Shown: piece by piece, positions 54,701-62,863 of the stretch
How positions within the stretch are numbered: position 1 is the first letter of the stretch
How the letters are laid out: each line of letters begins with the position of its first letter
DNA from: Hyphomicrobiaceae bacterium
GTDB taxonomy: Bacteria > Pseudomonadota > Alphaproteobacteria > Rhizobiales > Hyphomicrobiaceae
Reading direction: 5' to 3'
DNA length: 64,000 nt
Assembly (NCBI GenBank): GCA_008933705.1
Contig: WBUN01000014.1
Coordinates: forward strand, 1 to 64,000
Position numbers and translations under genes: made by a program
Notes under the pieces: generated by a model
What the model saw: only the letters and a program-made list of their open reading frames with translations
What the model was told of the DNA's origin: nothing
Databases searched by the model: none

Positions 54701-55059
54701 GATGTGCGCTGACTCATGCCCACGGCGAAGCTCTCGCCGATCAGCCAGGCGACGATCAGCATGACGCCTTGGATGCCGAACGAGATGGCGACCGACAGCA
54801 AGGGTGCGCGCGTGAAATTGCGCAGGCCGTCCCAGGTTGTGTACGCGGATGCGAGCGATAGAGCGATGCCCGTGGAGGCGAGCAGCGTAAGCTGCCAGTT
54901 GTCGGTCAGCGCCTTCTCGATGCCGGCGCGAATGCGTCCGAATATTCCCTTGCTGCTGAAAAGGACGAGCAGCGCGAAGCCGGCCAGCAGCAGGATGTAG
55001 TTCTGGCTTGCGTATGCGACAATGCCGTCGATCACCGCCTTGATGTCGAAGCCCGTCAT
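51745..55059 (-). CDS. large membrane protein with long coiled coil and duplicated C-terminal domain, unknown
   Basis: 1104 residues; ATG 55059 (or GTG 55062) after GGGAG. Six hydrophobic helices lie within residues 20-232 and a seventh at about 626-650. Basic loops (about 42-50, 116-128, 191-196) argue for an outside N terminus, which places residues about 235-615 in the periplasm. That part is a long Glu/Lys/Ala/Gln coiled coil (about 265-470) then a helical domain with four Cys (about 512, 534, 560, 582). The cytoplasmic C-terminal half has two similar units, about 672-760 and 778-868 (each with LLP, a MHPMEPVDGFT / LHPIDEKNGFT-type segment, RDVLNAGATI / RNVLTAGSSL, and AELYEFL / AELYKTL), then helices. 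No enzyme motif. Own terminator downstream. Confidence 0.85.
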   Translation of the reverse strand: MTGFDIKAVIDGIVAYASQNYILLLAGFALLVLFSSKGIFGRIRAGIEKALTDNWQLTLLASTGIALSLASAYTTWDGLRNFTRAPLLSVAISFGIQGVMLIVAWLIGESFAVGMSQRTSDGRRLRLADATIGMLLGVALVGIVFYWILHQYNAVSLTKHAGLQTDWVKFADVSVYFLLALVLMGMIAFGSRRGGEISTPYVQSVRLIVKNAVLWVMFLASMSASVFFSFDSHFNAIFPAEQRARAAEIRTTSQMGGVVADIGALTQKRQIEEAESLFETEGWKAYDKQLSSLAQASQGAQGEIERFFVQQMEERRRAINEQQERIATSQSGQAGLANRKISLTEELSRLKAERPSLAAEYAQHKSELDAKAKEIDAKRVDALAEDRGVEGTLKHGKGPVYRQRMAELATLQDQYKVKQERTKDAQRRLVTVETRVAQLERELSTIDGDLAKLKGEADTAEQRIKASLAVNAEDEGSKLDPARVLPAFERARTAFRQQPDTERLGALQQQCSNLLNAMSSTQATKERVRAIDCDPKQAAEAAARVFALNAGLVAFHNNCAGGDKIARHTTTDALLGFGRKCLQDSGLISKDSAEIGARLASIDMNRDDKAHRFVVTWNAFLDGNRLAYLSLILAIGVDALVFMSGLFGAQALRSPLSDVPSPKARSAHQLQAIIEAALLPNTFNKARLTREAMHPMEPVDGFTNIVRLSELDPESASQVRDVLNAGATIGAVRHTSRAGTYLVRAELYEFLCQVIQKELKTKPAETKRGLELNELETRMTEALLPDVRETADAVLQHLHPIDEKNGFTSEIFMSEVEPEHVRPVRNVLTAGSSLRVVQRDRSDRDRYYLHAELYKTLARIRARALLTESSGDGRIAYGGQLGDARPAIADGRVGLNGNGAEQRLLGSRAMDREADLARSDDSLRAMFQDSIMQALGLSVSSLFAVAEPEIAGEAIAAASALKRIARAHLGLSSELKLIEADNRRVLEQAESMLAESHANDPRVREILQEVVGEIGQRLPAMMLLPEGGLMDRLVAALEDGQSENRLSDDEEILLVKLSKLRKEIKQMNLADAGQWRLITRHMDELNKAGPMPHQAGDGSTPTKH

Positions 55060-55500
55060 CACTCAGTCTCCCGCAGCCCTGTGCGCACGTTGGAACGCTC
55101 GCCAGCAACGTTGGCGTGGTGTGGCAAGAAATGCGTGCTGAGACATCGCAGTGCCGTTGCCGCGCCGAGTCCGGACACTTCCCCAGCCTGACGATGGCTG
55201 TTCATGCTGGCGCTTTGTCGGCACGAATGCGGCATTTTGTGGCTTATGAGCATAATCGTTTTCCAAGCCGACGCCCCCACCTCTCGCCGCGCCGACGCGC
55301 GGCAAGTGGCCTGTTTTCCGAGCCTGAAATGGACGGGATGTCGGGGCTCGCCCGCCATTAATGCACGAGACCTTGTGTCCCGGAACCGAGACAACGATTA
55401 AAAAACGTTAACCTTACGCCTGGTCCGTCGCTGTCGCGCGTGGGGAAAGCGCGTCATCCGTTCGCTCTCAGTCGGCTGCGTGCTGCGAAAGGCGCGTCCG
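55060..55500. other. 441-base gap between thiolase-like gene and membrane-protein gene
   Basis: This is the leader region of the large membrane-protein gene plus the trailer of the thiolase homologue. An AT-rich core around 55390-55415 (GATTAAAAAACGTTAACCTTA) could be a promoter or protein-binding site. Reading frames in it are Arg/His/Ser-rich and not convincing. Confidence 0.45.
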
Positions 55501-56673
55501 TCAGACCGCCTCGAACAAGGCAGCAGCGCCAAGCCCGCCGATGGCACCTTGAATGACGGCACCGAACGGCTGGCGTGGCCTTGGGGCCTTGCGAACCATG
55601 CGGGTGAAGAGCCGTACGACGCTTACCGCGCTCGCGGCACCCAGCGGCAGGCCGCGTGCCACGGCGCCGCCGTCGGGATTGAGCTCGGTGTCTTCAAATT
55701 CGAAGGCCGCGCGCAGCGCCAGCGCCTGCGCTGCGGACGTCTCTGCAATCTCGACCAGACCCAACTGACTTCGTTGGAAGCCGCTTTCCGGCCTCAGCAG
55801 CTTCTCGAGGGCTGCCACGGGCGCGCGCGCCTCCTCGCTCGGGCCGACGCCCTCCGTCACGCTGGCAACGAGCCTCAGGGCACGGGGCGCGCCGAGATTG
55901 GCATGCACCTTCTCGGAGACAATGACGGCAAGCGCGGCACCGTCCTTCAGCGCGCTGGTATTGCCGGAGGTGTGCGTGCCGTCAGGCGGAACGAGGGGTG
56001 CCAGCGCGGCGAGTTCGTCCGGGTCGGGCGCGCCGGCACTCTCATCGCGCCCTTCCTCGCCAGCCATCCTGAGCGGAACGATCTCGCCGACAAACCGGCG
56101 CTCGCTGCTGGCGAGCTCAGCCTTCAGGTATGAACGCAGCGCATAGCTATCCTGTTGCTCACGCGTGATCCCGAGGCGTCGCGCGAGATCTTCGGACGCT
56201 GCCACAGAAGCGGCCACATCGGCAGCCTCGCCAACCTCGGAATCCGGGCCGATAAAGCGCGGCGTCTGAAACAGGCTCTTGGGCTTGGCGACACGCCAGG
56301 GCGCGGTGGATATCGATTCGGCGCCGCCCGCCACGATGACATTTGCGTCGCCCAGTGCCACGGCGCGCATGGCCAGAAGCACGGCGTCGAGACCGGAGGC
56401 ACAATGCCGGTCGACCGTCAGTGCCGGCACGCGCTCGCGCAGACCTGAAGCTAGACCCACGAGGCGGGCAGGATTGCCCCCTGCCGTCGTATTTCCCAGG
56501 ATGATCTCGTCGACGGTGTGCGGCTCGAGCGCCGCATCCTTCAAGATGGCCTCGATGACAGGTGCCGTCAGACTTTCCAGCCGGCGGCTCTTGTGCAGCC
56601 CGCCCGGGCGGCCGAGTGCCGTTCGGCGCGCCGCGATAAGGTAGGAAGAGCCCAGGGCCGATGCCGGGGTCAT
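55501..56673 (-). CDS. thiolase-family protein lacking conserved catalytic residues
   Basis: 390 residues, full thiolase length. The N-terminal domain is normal: SYLIAARRTALGRPGG and the nucleophile Cys91 in DRHCASGLDAVLLAMRAV. The C-terminal domain is changed: GHPLG reads GLPLG (Leu342 for His), the CxGGG loop reads AIGGLG (Ala377 for Cys), and the NEAFAAQ motif reads AETSAAQ. A working thiolase needs the second Cys and the His, so this is probably not a standard acetyl-CoA acetyltransferase. The start at 56673 (MTPASALGSSYLIA) discards 77 unsupported upstream codons. Divergent from zur. Confidence 0.85.
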   Translation of the reverse strand: MTPASALGSSYLIAARRTALGRPGGLHKSRRLESLTAPVIEAILKDAALEPHTVDEIILGNTTAGGNPARLVGLASGLRERVPALTVDRHCASGLDAVLLAMRAVALGDANVIVAGGAESISTAPWRVAKPKSLFQTPRFIGPDSEVGEAADVAASVAASEDLARRLGITREQQDSYALRSYLKAELASSERRFVGEIVPLRMAGEEGRDESAGAPDPDELAALAPLVPPDGTHTSGNTSALKDGAALAVIVSEKVHANLGAPRALRLVASVTEGVGPSEEARAPVAALEKLLRPESGFQRSQLGLVEIAETSAAQALALRAAFEFEDTELNPDGGAVARGLPLGAASAVSVVRLFTRMVRKAPRPRQPFGAVIQGAIGGLGAAALFEAV

Positions 56674-56831
56674 GATCTTGGGTCCACAACGCCTGCGCTG
56701 CAAATTGGCGCAGATGAGCCGCCACTCGCTTGAAGAGCCTGAGTGGTGACACCACAGGATCATGGCAAAATCCTGCTCTTTCCGGGTCTTGCCCGATGGC
56801 GCAGCGCCGTTCGGGTGATATAAGGGACGCA

Positions 56832-57365
56832 ATGACTCAAATAGCGGCCAGCCACGCCTTTCCGGCACCAGAGCACGATCACGACCGTTGTCTGGAAGAG
56901 GCAATGGAGCGCGCCCGAAAGGCGTTCGAGGATAAGGGGTTGAAGCTTACTCCGCTGCGTCAGTCCGTGTTCCGGGAGATTGCCGCCTCGCATCGCGCCA
57001 TCGGCGCCTACGAGGTGCTCGACAAGCTCGCGGCGCGAGGAGAGCGGCTGGCCCCGATTTCCGTCTATCGAGCGATCGATGCGCTGGTGGGTGCCGGCAT
57101 CGTGCACAGATTCGAGAGCCGCAATGCTTTCTTCGCCTGTCATGGCGGACACGGGATGCGCAACCGGCATGTGGTGCTTGCCTGCGAAGGTTGCGGGCGC
57201 ATCGCCGAGGTGAATGGAGACAAGGTATTCGGAGCCATCGACAGATCGCTGGACGCTGCGGGCTTCACCCCCAAAGGGGCTGTGGTCGAGGTCTGGGGGC
57301 TGTGCGCAAGCTGTGCTGCCCGGGAGGGGGAGCCGCATCACGCGAGGGCGTCACGTGCCGGATGA
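56832..57365 (+). CDS. zur: zinc uptake regulator Zur (Fur family)
   Basis: 177 residues. The winged helix includes LKLTPLRQSVFREIAASHRAIGAYEVLDKLAARG and APISVYRAIDALVGAGIVHRFESRNAFFACH. The structural zinc site uses CEGCG and CASC (two CxxC pairs). The N terminus has a short His/Asp segment (PEHDHDR). AAGGGACGC upstream supports the start at 56832. It overlaps znuC by 11 bases. Zn-bound Zur represses uptake genes, so this operon is probably self-controlled; I saw no clear Zur box. Confidence 0.92.
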   Translation: MTQIAASHAFPAPEHDHDRCLEEAMERARKAFEDKGLKLTPLRQSVFREIAASHRAIGAYEVLDKLAARGERLAPISVYRAIDALVGAGIVHRFESRNAFFACHGGHGMRNRHVVLACEGCGRIAEVNGDKVFGAIDRSLDAAGFTPKGAVVEVWGLCASCAAREGEPHHARASRAG

Positions 57366-58245
57366 AGTGAGCTTGCCGGTGCTGTCTCGCCATGGGCACG
57401 GCCGTGGGCACGAGCATGCGCACGGCGCAGAGTATCATCATGGCGTGCCAGGCCTGTCGTCGCCGCTTGCGCACGACGCCGACGCGCTGATCAGCGCTCG
57501 CGCTCTCGAGCTGGCGCGTGGCGGCCGGTCGATCCTGCAAGGCATCGATATCGATATCAGGGCGGGCGAGATTGTTACCGTCATCGGTCCGAACGGTGCG
57601 GGCAAGACCACCCTGGTGCGTGTTCTGCTCGGCCTCGAAGCGCCGGACGCGGGCACGATCGTGCGCAAGGAGGGGCTTGCCGTCGGCTATGCGCCGCAGC
57701 GCTTCGAGGTGGATCGCGCGATCCCGCTCACGGTTGTGCGCTTCGTGTCGATGGGGCGGCGCGCAAGCGCAGAGGAGATCGCGCGCATTCTCGGACACGT
57801 CGGTGCCGGAGCGCTGGCGGAGCGGCAGCTCTCCGAGCTTTCCGGCGGCGAGCTGCAGCGGGTGATCCTCGCACGCGCCCTGATCAGAGAGCCGGCTCTG
57901 CTGGTGCTCGACGAGCCAGTGCGAGGTGTGGACTACGCGGGCGAGGCCGAGCTCTACACCCTCATCAGCAGGCTGCGGTCGGAGAACGGCTTCGGCGTGC
58001 TGCTGGTTTCGCACGACCTTCACGTCGTCATGGCGCAGAGCGATCGCGTGATCTGCCTCAATCGCCATGTCTGCTGCTCGGGAGTGCCGGAATCGGTGGC
58101 GCAGCATCCAGAATACGAGCGCCTCTTCGGCCCGCAGGCTGCGCGGGCATTCGGCCTCTACCACCACCAGCACGATCATCGCCACGATCTGGCCGGCGAG
58201 CCGCATCCCTCGCGGGTGCGCGATGAGACAGGCCCGAGGAGCTGA
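57355..58245 (+). CDS. znuC: zinc ABC transporter ATP-binding protein ZnuC
   Basis: 296 residues. Walker A is GPNGAGKT, signature LSGGELQRVILARAL, Walker B ALLVLDEPVRGVD, His switch in LLVSHDLHVVM. The first ~45 residues are an extension rich in His (HGHGRGHEHAHG, YHHG), and the C-terminal end has YHHQHDHRHD; such His stretches can bind zinc. The GTG at 57355 overlaps the zur stop and follows GAGGG; GTG 57367 is possible. znuB follows after one base. Confidence 0.93.
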   Translation: MPDEVSLPVLSRHGHGRGHEHAHGAEYHHGVPGLSSPLAHDADALISARALELARGGRSILQGIDIDIRAGEIVTVIGPNGAGKTTLVRVLLGLEAPDAGTIVRKEGLAVGYAPQRFEVDRAIPLTVVRFVSMGRRASAEEIARILGHVGAGALAERQLSELSGGELQRVILARALIREPALLVLDEPVRGVDYAGEAELYTLISRLRSENGFGVLLVSHDLHVVMAQSDRVICLNRHVCCSGVPESVAQHPEYERLFGPQAARAFGLYHHQHDHRHDLAGEPHPSRVRDETGPRS

Positions 58246-58246
58246 C

Positions 58247-59044
58247 GTGAGCGAGCCTTTCCTCTTGCGCGCGCTGCTGGCGGGCCTCGGCCTTGCGATC
58301 GTCGCCGCACCCCTCGGCTGCTTCGTGGTCTGGCGCAGGATGGCCTACTACGGCGAGACGGTGGCACAAGCCGGATTGATCGGCGTGGCCGTCGGCTTGG
58401 CGCTGTCGCTCAATCTGACGGCCAGCGTGCTGATCGTGACGCTGGCGGTCTCCGGGCTGCTCGTTGTGCTCAGCCGGCAGCAAGTGGTTCCCTTCGATAC
58501 GCTGCTGGGGCTGCTTGCCCATGCGGCGCTCGCCCTGGGCGTGATTGCCGCCTCCCTGGTGCGCGGGCCGCAGCTCGATCTTATGGCGTTCCTGTTCGGC
58601 GACATATTTGCGATCACCTACGTCGATCTGCGCTGGATCACGTTGGGCGGCCTGGCTGCGCTGGCGGCGCTCGCCTGGATCTGGCGGCCGCTGCTGGCGC
58701 TCAGCGTGCACGAGGACCTGGCAGCGGCGGAAGGCACCTCGACGGAGCGCACCAAGATGGTGTTCGTGCTGGTCCTGGCGCTGGTGGTGGCAATCGCCAT
58801 CAAGATCGTCGGCGTGCTCCTCACCATCGCCTTCCTGATCATGCCTGCGGCGGCGGCGCGCCCGCTGTCGGAGACGCCGGAGCAGATGGCGCTGTTCGCC
58901 GCCATCTTCGGCATGCTGTCGGTCGCGATCGGGCTGTTCCTGTCCATCTCGCTCGATACGCCTGGCGGACCGTCGATCGTGCTGATGTTGGCCGTATTCT
59001 TCGTGGTCTCGATATTCCCGACCGTGCTGCGCCGTGGGCGCTAG
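58247..59044 (+). CDS. znuB: zinc ABC transporter permease ZnuB
   Basis: 265 residues with about eight membrane helices (ABC-3 family). It opens FLLRALLAGLGLAIVAAPLGCFVVWRRMAYYGETVAQAGLIGVA and includes FGDIFAI, EDLAAAEGTSTERTKM and VGVLLTIAFLIMPAAAARPL, all typical of ZnuB/TroC. The GTG start at 58247 follows GAGGAG; the gap to znuC is one base. No binding-protein gene znuA lies in the cluster or elsewhere in the window. Confidence 0.93.
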   Translation: MSEPFLLRALLAGLGLAIVAAPLGCFVVWRRMAYYGETVAQAGLIGVAVGLALSLNLTASVLIVTLAVSGLLVVLSRQQVVPFDTLLGLLAHAALALGVIAASLVRGPQLDLMAFLFGDIFAITYVDLRWITLGGLAALAALAWIWRPLLALSVHEDLAAAEGTSTERTKMVFVLVLALVVAIAIKIVGVLLTIAFLIMPAAAARPLSETPEQMALFAAIFGMLSVAIGLFLSISLDTPGGPSIVLMLAVFFVVSIFPTVLRRGR

Positions 59045-59088
59045 CCAGCGTGTGATAGGATACCGCCTCCAGATCCGGCCATGAACGC

Positions 59089-60339
59089 ATGAGCAGCAGC
59101 CTCATTCCCCGCAGAGCCTCGATTCCCGTCGACGTCGGCGGCGTCACCATCGGCGGCGGCGCGCCGATCGTCGTGCAGTCGATGACCAACACGGACACGG
59201 CCGATATCGAGGCGACCGCCCGGCAGACTGCCGATCTTGCGCGCGCCGGCTCGGAGATCGTCCGCATCACGGTCGATCGCGACGAGGCTGCCAAGGCCGT
59301 GCCGCGTATCCGCGACCGCCTGCTGCAGATGGGCATCGAGGTGCCGCTGGTCGGCGACTTCCACTACAACGGCCACACGCTGCTGTCGGCGAACAGGGCC
59401 TGCGCGGAGGCCCTGGACAAGTACCGCATCAATCCCGGCAACGTCGGTTTCAAGGACAAGCGCGACCGGCAGTTCTCGGCGATCATCGAGCTGGCGATGC
59501 AGTATCGCAAGCCGGTGCGCATCGGCGTCAATTGGGGCAGTCTCGATCAGGAGCTGCTGACCCGGCTGATGGACGAGAACGCCGCCTCTCGTGCGCCCAA
59601 GGATGCGCGTGCCGTCATGCACGAGGCGATCGTGCAGTCGGCGCTGCTTTCGGCCGAGCGGGCCGAGGAGCTGGGCCTCGGGGCCGAGCGCATTGTCATC
59701 TCGGCCAAGGTCAGCGCCGTGCAGGATCTCGTCAGCGTCTACGCGCTTCTGGCCGCGCGCTGCCGCTACGCACTCCACCTCGGGCTGACCGAGGCCGGCA
59801 TGGGCTCGAAAGGCATTGTTGCCTCGACCGCCGGCATGGGCATCCTGCTGCAGCAGGGTATCGGCGACACAATCCGCGTTTCGCTGACACCCGAGCCCGG
59901 CGGCGACCGCACGCAGGAGGTGCGCGTCGCGCAGGAGATCCTGCAGACCATGGGTCTGCGCTCTTTCGTGCCGATCGTGGCGGCCTGCCCCGGATGCGGC
60001 CGCACCACCTCCACCGTGTTCCAGGAGCTTGCCAGCGAGATCCAGAGCTACGTGCGCGCGCGCATGCCGGAATGGCGGCGGGAGTATCCGGGCGTGGAAG
60101 GACTGAACCTTGCGGTGATGGGCTGCATCGTGAACGGGCCGGGCGAGTCCAAGCATGCCGACATCGGCATCTCGCTGCCCGGCACGGGCGAGGCCCCGGC
60201 CGCACCCGTGTTCATCGACGGCAAGAAGGCCATGACGCTGCGCGGGGCCAATATTGCCGCCGAGTTCAAGGATATCGTCGAGCGCTACGTGGCGCAGCGG
60301 TATGGGCAGGGTGGAAGCCAAGGGGCCGGACAGCCATGA
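59089..60339 (+). CDS. ispG: 4-hydroxy-3-methylbut-2-en-1-yl diphosphate synthase IspG (flavodoxin)
   Basis: 416 residues. 4Fe-4S enzyme of the MEP isoprenoid pathway. Features: [44 protein letters not shown], and the iron-sulfur cysteines in CPGCGRT and [10 protein letters not shown]. It provides IPP/DMAPP precursors together with the polyprenyl synthase at 62864-63751. Its last bases overlap the ATG of the thioesterase gene (ATGA), so translation is probably coupled. Confidence 0.97.
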   Translation: MSSSLIPRRASIPVDVGGVTIGGGAPIVVQSMTNTDTADIEATARQTADLARAGSEIVRITVDRDEAAKAVPRIRDRLLQMGIEVPLVGDFHYNGHTLLSANRACAEALDKYRINPGNVGFKDKRDRQFSAIIELAMQYRKPVRIGVNWGSLDQELLTRLMDENAASRAPKDARAVMHEAIVQSALLSAERAEELGLGAERIVISAKVSAVQDLVSVYALLAARCRYALHLGLTEAGMGSKGIVASTAGMGILLQQGIGDTIRVSLTPEPGGDRTQEVRVAQEILQTMGLRSFVPIVAACPGCGRTTSTVFQELASEIQSYVRARMPEWRREYPGVEGLNLAVMGCIVNGPGESKHADIGISLPGTGEAPAAPVFIDGKKAMTLRGANIAAEFKDIVERYVAQRYGQGGSQGAGQP

Positions 60340-60776
60340 AATCCTCCAGCATGGCAACATTTCAAAGCGAGAAGCTGATCCGCTTTCACCACTGCGATCC
60401 GGCCGGCATCGTGTTCTATCCGCAGTACTTCGTGCTGTTCCACGAGCTGCTGGAAGACTGGTTCAACCGCGGGCTCGGGCTCAACTACGCGGACCTCATC
60501 TCCAAGGAGCGGCGCGGGTTCCCCACCGCGCACATCGATTGCGACTTCCGCGTGCCGAGCAAGATCGGCGAGACCGTGCACATGCGCCTGACGGTCAAGA
60601 AGATCGGCCGCACCTCGCTGACGCTTGCGGTGTCCGTGCACGAAGGCGACGAGGTGCGCGTGACGGCCCACCAGGTGCTGGTGCTGATCTCGCTGGAGGA
60701 CGGCCGGGTGTTGCCGATCCCCGACGACCTCAGGGCGCGCTTTTCGCGCTTCATGGAGAAGGTGCCGGCCGCTTAG
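60336..60776 (+). CDS. 4-hydroxybenzoyl-CoA thioesterase-family hot-dog protein
   Basis: 146 residues. [28 protein letters not shown] contains the catalytic Asp of the 4HBT/YbgC-like family; [19 protein letters not shown] and [19 protein letters not shown] follow. It hydrolyses an acyl- or aroyl-CoA. Its start overlaps the ispG stop by four bases. A second in-frame ATG at 60351 (MATFQSEKL) is possible. Confidence 0.92.
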   Translation: MKSSSMATFQSEKLIRFHHCDPAGIVFYPQYFVLFHELLEDWFNRGLGLNYADLISKERRGFPTAHIDCDFRVPSKIGETVHMRLTVKKIGRTSLTLAVSVHEGDEVRVTAHQVLVLISLEDGRVLPIPDDLRARFSRFMEKVPAA

Positions 60777-60856
60777 GTCCTGCCGCCCGCCACCAGTTGG
60801 TCACGGAACTCTGCGGATAACGAAATGTCGGGGATCCCTGCTTGTGTGCGAGCCGA

Positions 60857-62071
60857 TCACTCGCTCGACAGGATCATGTTGCGCACGATGGGGTAGACCT
60901 GCTCCTCCCACCGCCTGCCGCTGAATACGCCGTAGTGGCCGACGCTGGCCTGCATGTGGTGGCGCTTCATGTAGGGCTTGATGCCCTGGCACAGGTCGTG
61001 CGCGGCAGCCGTCTGGCCGAGCGCGCAGATGTCATCGCGCTCGCCCTCGACGGTGAGCAGCGAGGTTCGGCTGATCGCCTTGGGATCGACGGGCCGGCCG
61101 CGGAATGTCAGCGCACCCCGGGCGAGGCGCGCCTCCTGGAACACCCAGGCGACGGTCTCGAGGTAGAACTCCGCCGTCAGGTCGAGCACGGCAAAATACT
61201 CGTCGTAGAAGGCGATGGTGGGTTGCGCCTTCTCGGGGTTGCCGTTGGCCAGGTGCTCGTAGAGCTCGATGTGCGCCTTGCGATGGCGGTCGAGGTTCAT
61301 CGACATGAAGGCCGCGAGCTGAACGAACCCCGGATAGACCCGCCGGCCGCCGCCGGGGAAGCGCATCGGCACCTGGGCGATGAGGTTGTGCTCGAACCAG
61401 TCGATCGGCTTGCCCATGGCAAGCTCGTTGACCTTGGTGGGGTTGATGCGGGTGTCGATCGGGCCGGCCATGAGGGTGATGCTGCGCGGCTGGGAGGGGT
61501 TCTTGGCCTCCGCCATGATGGCCGTGGCCGTGAGCACCTGGACGCAAGGCTGGCAGACGGCGACGACGTGGACGCCAGGGCCCATTCTGTCGAGGAAGCC
61601 GATGAGATGGTCGACGTAATCCTCGAAGCCGAAACGACCGGCGTCAATGCTTGCATCGCGGGCATTGTGCCAATCCGTTATGCAGACATCATGCTCGGGC
61701 AGCATGGTTTTCACCAGGCTGCGCAGAAGGGTGGCGAAATGCCCAGATAGTGGCGCAACGACCAGAACACGAGGCTGGGCGATCTCGATGTCCTTCCTGA
61801 ACCGCAGCAGCGTGCCGAACGGCGTTACCATCACCGGCTCCTCCGTCACGGCCACGTCGCGATTGCCGACGCGCACCGCGTCGATGCCGTAGGAAGGGCG
61901 CGTGTGCGTGAGGCCGGCGCGCGCAATCAGCTCGTAGGCGGCGGTGACGTTGCGCAGGAATTTCAGCTCGTTCGCGGCGGCGAGCGGCCCCAGTGCGCTC
62001 AGACTCGCCTGCGCCATCGATCGTATCGGCGCCATGATGTCGGCGTGGGTCTGATAAGCCGTGTAGAGCAT
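60857..62071 (-). CDS. phaZ: intracellular poly(3-hydroxybutyrate) depolymerase (PhaZ, type I)
   Basis: 404 residues. Alpha/beta hydrolase degrading stored PHB granules. MLYTAYQTHADIMAP is the family N terminus; RVLVVAPLSGHFATLLRS, DWHNARD, and the lipase-like box VVAVCQPCVQVL carry the nucleophile, a Cys rather than Ser as in Ralstonia PhaZ1; GERDDICALGQT and SVGHYGVFSGRRW give the Asp and His. The start at 62071 has no ribosome-binding site on its strand; the open frame continues 25 codons upstream. Divergent from the GST gene. Confidence 0.93.
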   Translation of the reverse strand: MLYTAYQTHADIMAPIRSMAQASLSALGPLAAANELKFLRNVTAAYELIARAGLTHTRPSYGIDAVRVGNRDVAVTEEPVMVTPFGTLLRFRKDIEIAQPRVLVVAPLSGHFATLLRSLVKTMLPEHDVCITDWHNARDASIDAGRFGFEDYVDHLIGFLDRMGPGVHVVAVCQPCVQVLTATAIMAEAKNPSQPRSITLMAGPIDTRINPTKVNELAMGKPIDWFEHNLIAQVPMRFPGGGRRVYPGFVQLAAFMSMNLDRHRKAHIELYEHLANGNPEKAQPTIAFYDEYFAVLDLTAEFYLETVAWVFQEARLARGALTFRGRPVDPKAISRTSLLTVEGERDDICALGQTAAAHDLCQGIKPYMKRHHMQASVGHYGVFSGRRWEEQVYPIVRNMILSSE

Positions 62072-62187
62072 GAGGAGGTGCGGTTGCTCCGGCGGAGGAC
62101 TTGGTGGAACGAATGTTGCACGGCGAATGGGCTCGCTGAGCCGCACGCGAGTGATGCAACTTTCGAACCAGAATGAGGACAGGCGTG

Positions 62188-62841
62188 ATGGCCAAGGCCA
62201 CGCTCACCATCAGCAGCAAGAACTACTCGTCATGGTCGCTGCGGGGATGGCTGCTGTGCAAGCTGGCCGGGCTGGAGTTCGACGAAGAGGTGGCGTCGCT
62301 GGACGACCCCTCGACGCGGGCCGAGCTGCTGCTGCTGTCGCCGTCGTTCCTGGTGCCCTGCCTGACCCACGACGGCGTCAAGGTGTGGGACACGCTGGCG
62401 ATTGCCGAGTACCTCGCCGAAGCGATGCCCGCAGCGGGCCTGCTGCCGAGCGAGCGGACCGCCCGCGCGCATTGCCGGTCGATCTGCGGGGAGATGCATT
62501 CGGGATTCTACAACCTGCGCTCGGCCCTGCCCATGAACCTCAAGGCGCACCATCCGGGCTTCAAGGTGTGGGCCGGTGCGCAGGCCGACATCGAGCGCGT
62601 GCTGGCGATCTGGCGGGCGAGCCTCGAAGCGTCGGGCGGGCCGTACCTGTTCGGCAAGCTCTCGATGGCGGATGCCATGTATGCGCCGGTGTGCACGCGC
62701 TTTATCACATACGACGTCAAGCTGGACGCGCAGTCGGCCGCGTATTGCCGCGCGATCATGAGCTGGTCGGCCATGGAGGAATGGGTGGCGGCCGCCAAGG
62801 CGGAGCCCGACGAGCTTGAAGAACTCGACGTGGAGTTCTGA
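62188..62841 (+). CDS. glutathione S-transferase family protein
   Basis: 217 residues. N-terminal thioredoxin-like domain with SSKNYSSWSLRGWLLCKLAG (catalytic Ser/Tyr region), FLVPCLTHDGVKVWDTLAIAEYLAE (cis-Pro and the glutathione-binding Asp-Thr), then an all-helical C-terminal domain with KLSMADAMYAPV. It resembles the YfcF/zeta-like bacterial branch. GAGGACAGG precedes the ATG at 62188; 62173 is an in-frame alternative. Convergent with ispA, 22 bases away. Confidence 0.92.
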   Translation: MAKATLTISSKNYSSWSLRGWLLCKLAGLEFDEEVASLDDPSTRAELLLLSPSFLVPCLTHDGVKVWDTLAIAEYLAEAMPAAGLLPSERTARAHCRSICGEMHSGFYNLRSALPMNLKAHHPGFKVWAGAQADIERVLAIWRASLEASGGPYLFGKLSMADAMYAPVCTRFITYDVKLDAQSAAYCRAIMSWSAMEEWVAAAKAEPDELEELDVEF

Positions 62842-62863
62842 GACCTCGGGCATTCCTGCCGCG

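Noticed and set aside
53056-54861. 601-codon plus-strand frame opposite the large membrane protein
   Set aside because: Composition is that of an antisense frame of high-GC DNA; the minus-strand gene has a start site, membrane helices and a terminator.
55059-55394. 111-codon minus-strand frame in the gap before the large membrane-protein gene
   Set aside because: Arg/His/Ser-rich sequence without domain or good start; more likely untranslated leader.
56674-56831. Zur box upstream of zur
   Set aside because: GATATAAG near 56816 resembles half of a Zur site but the second half is missing.
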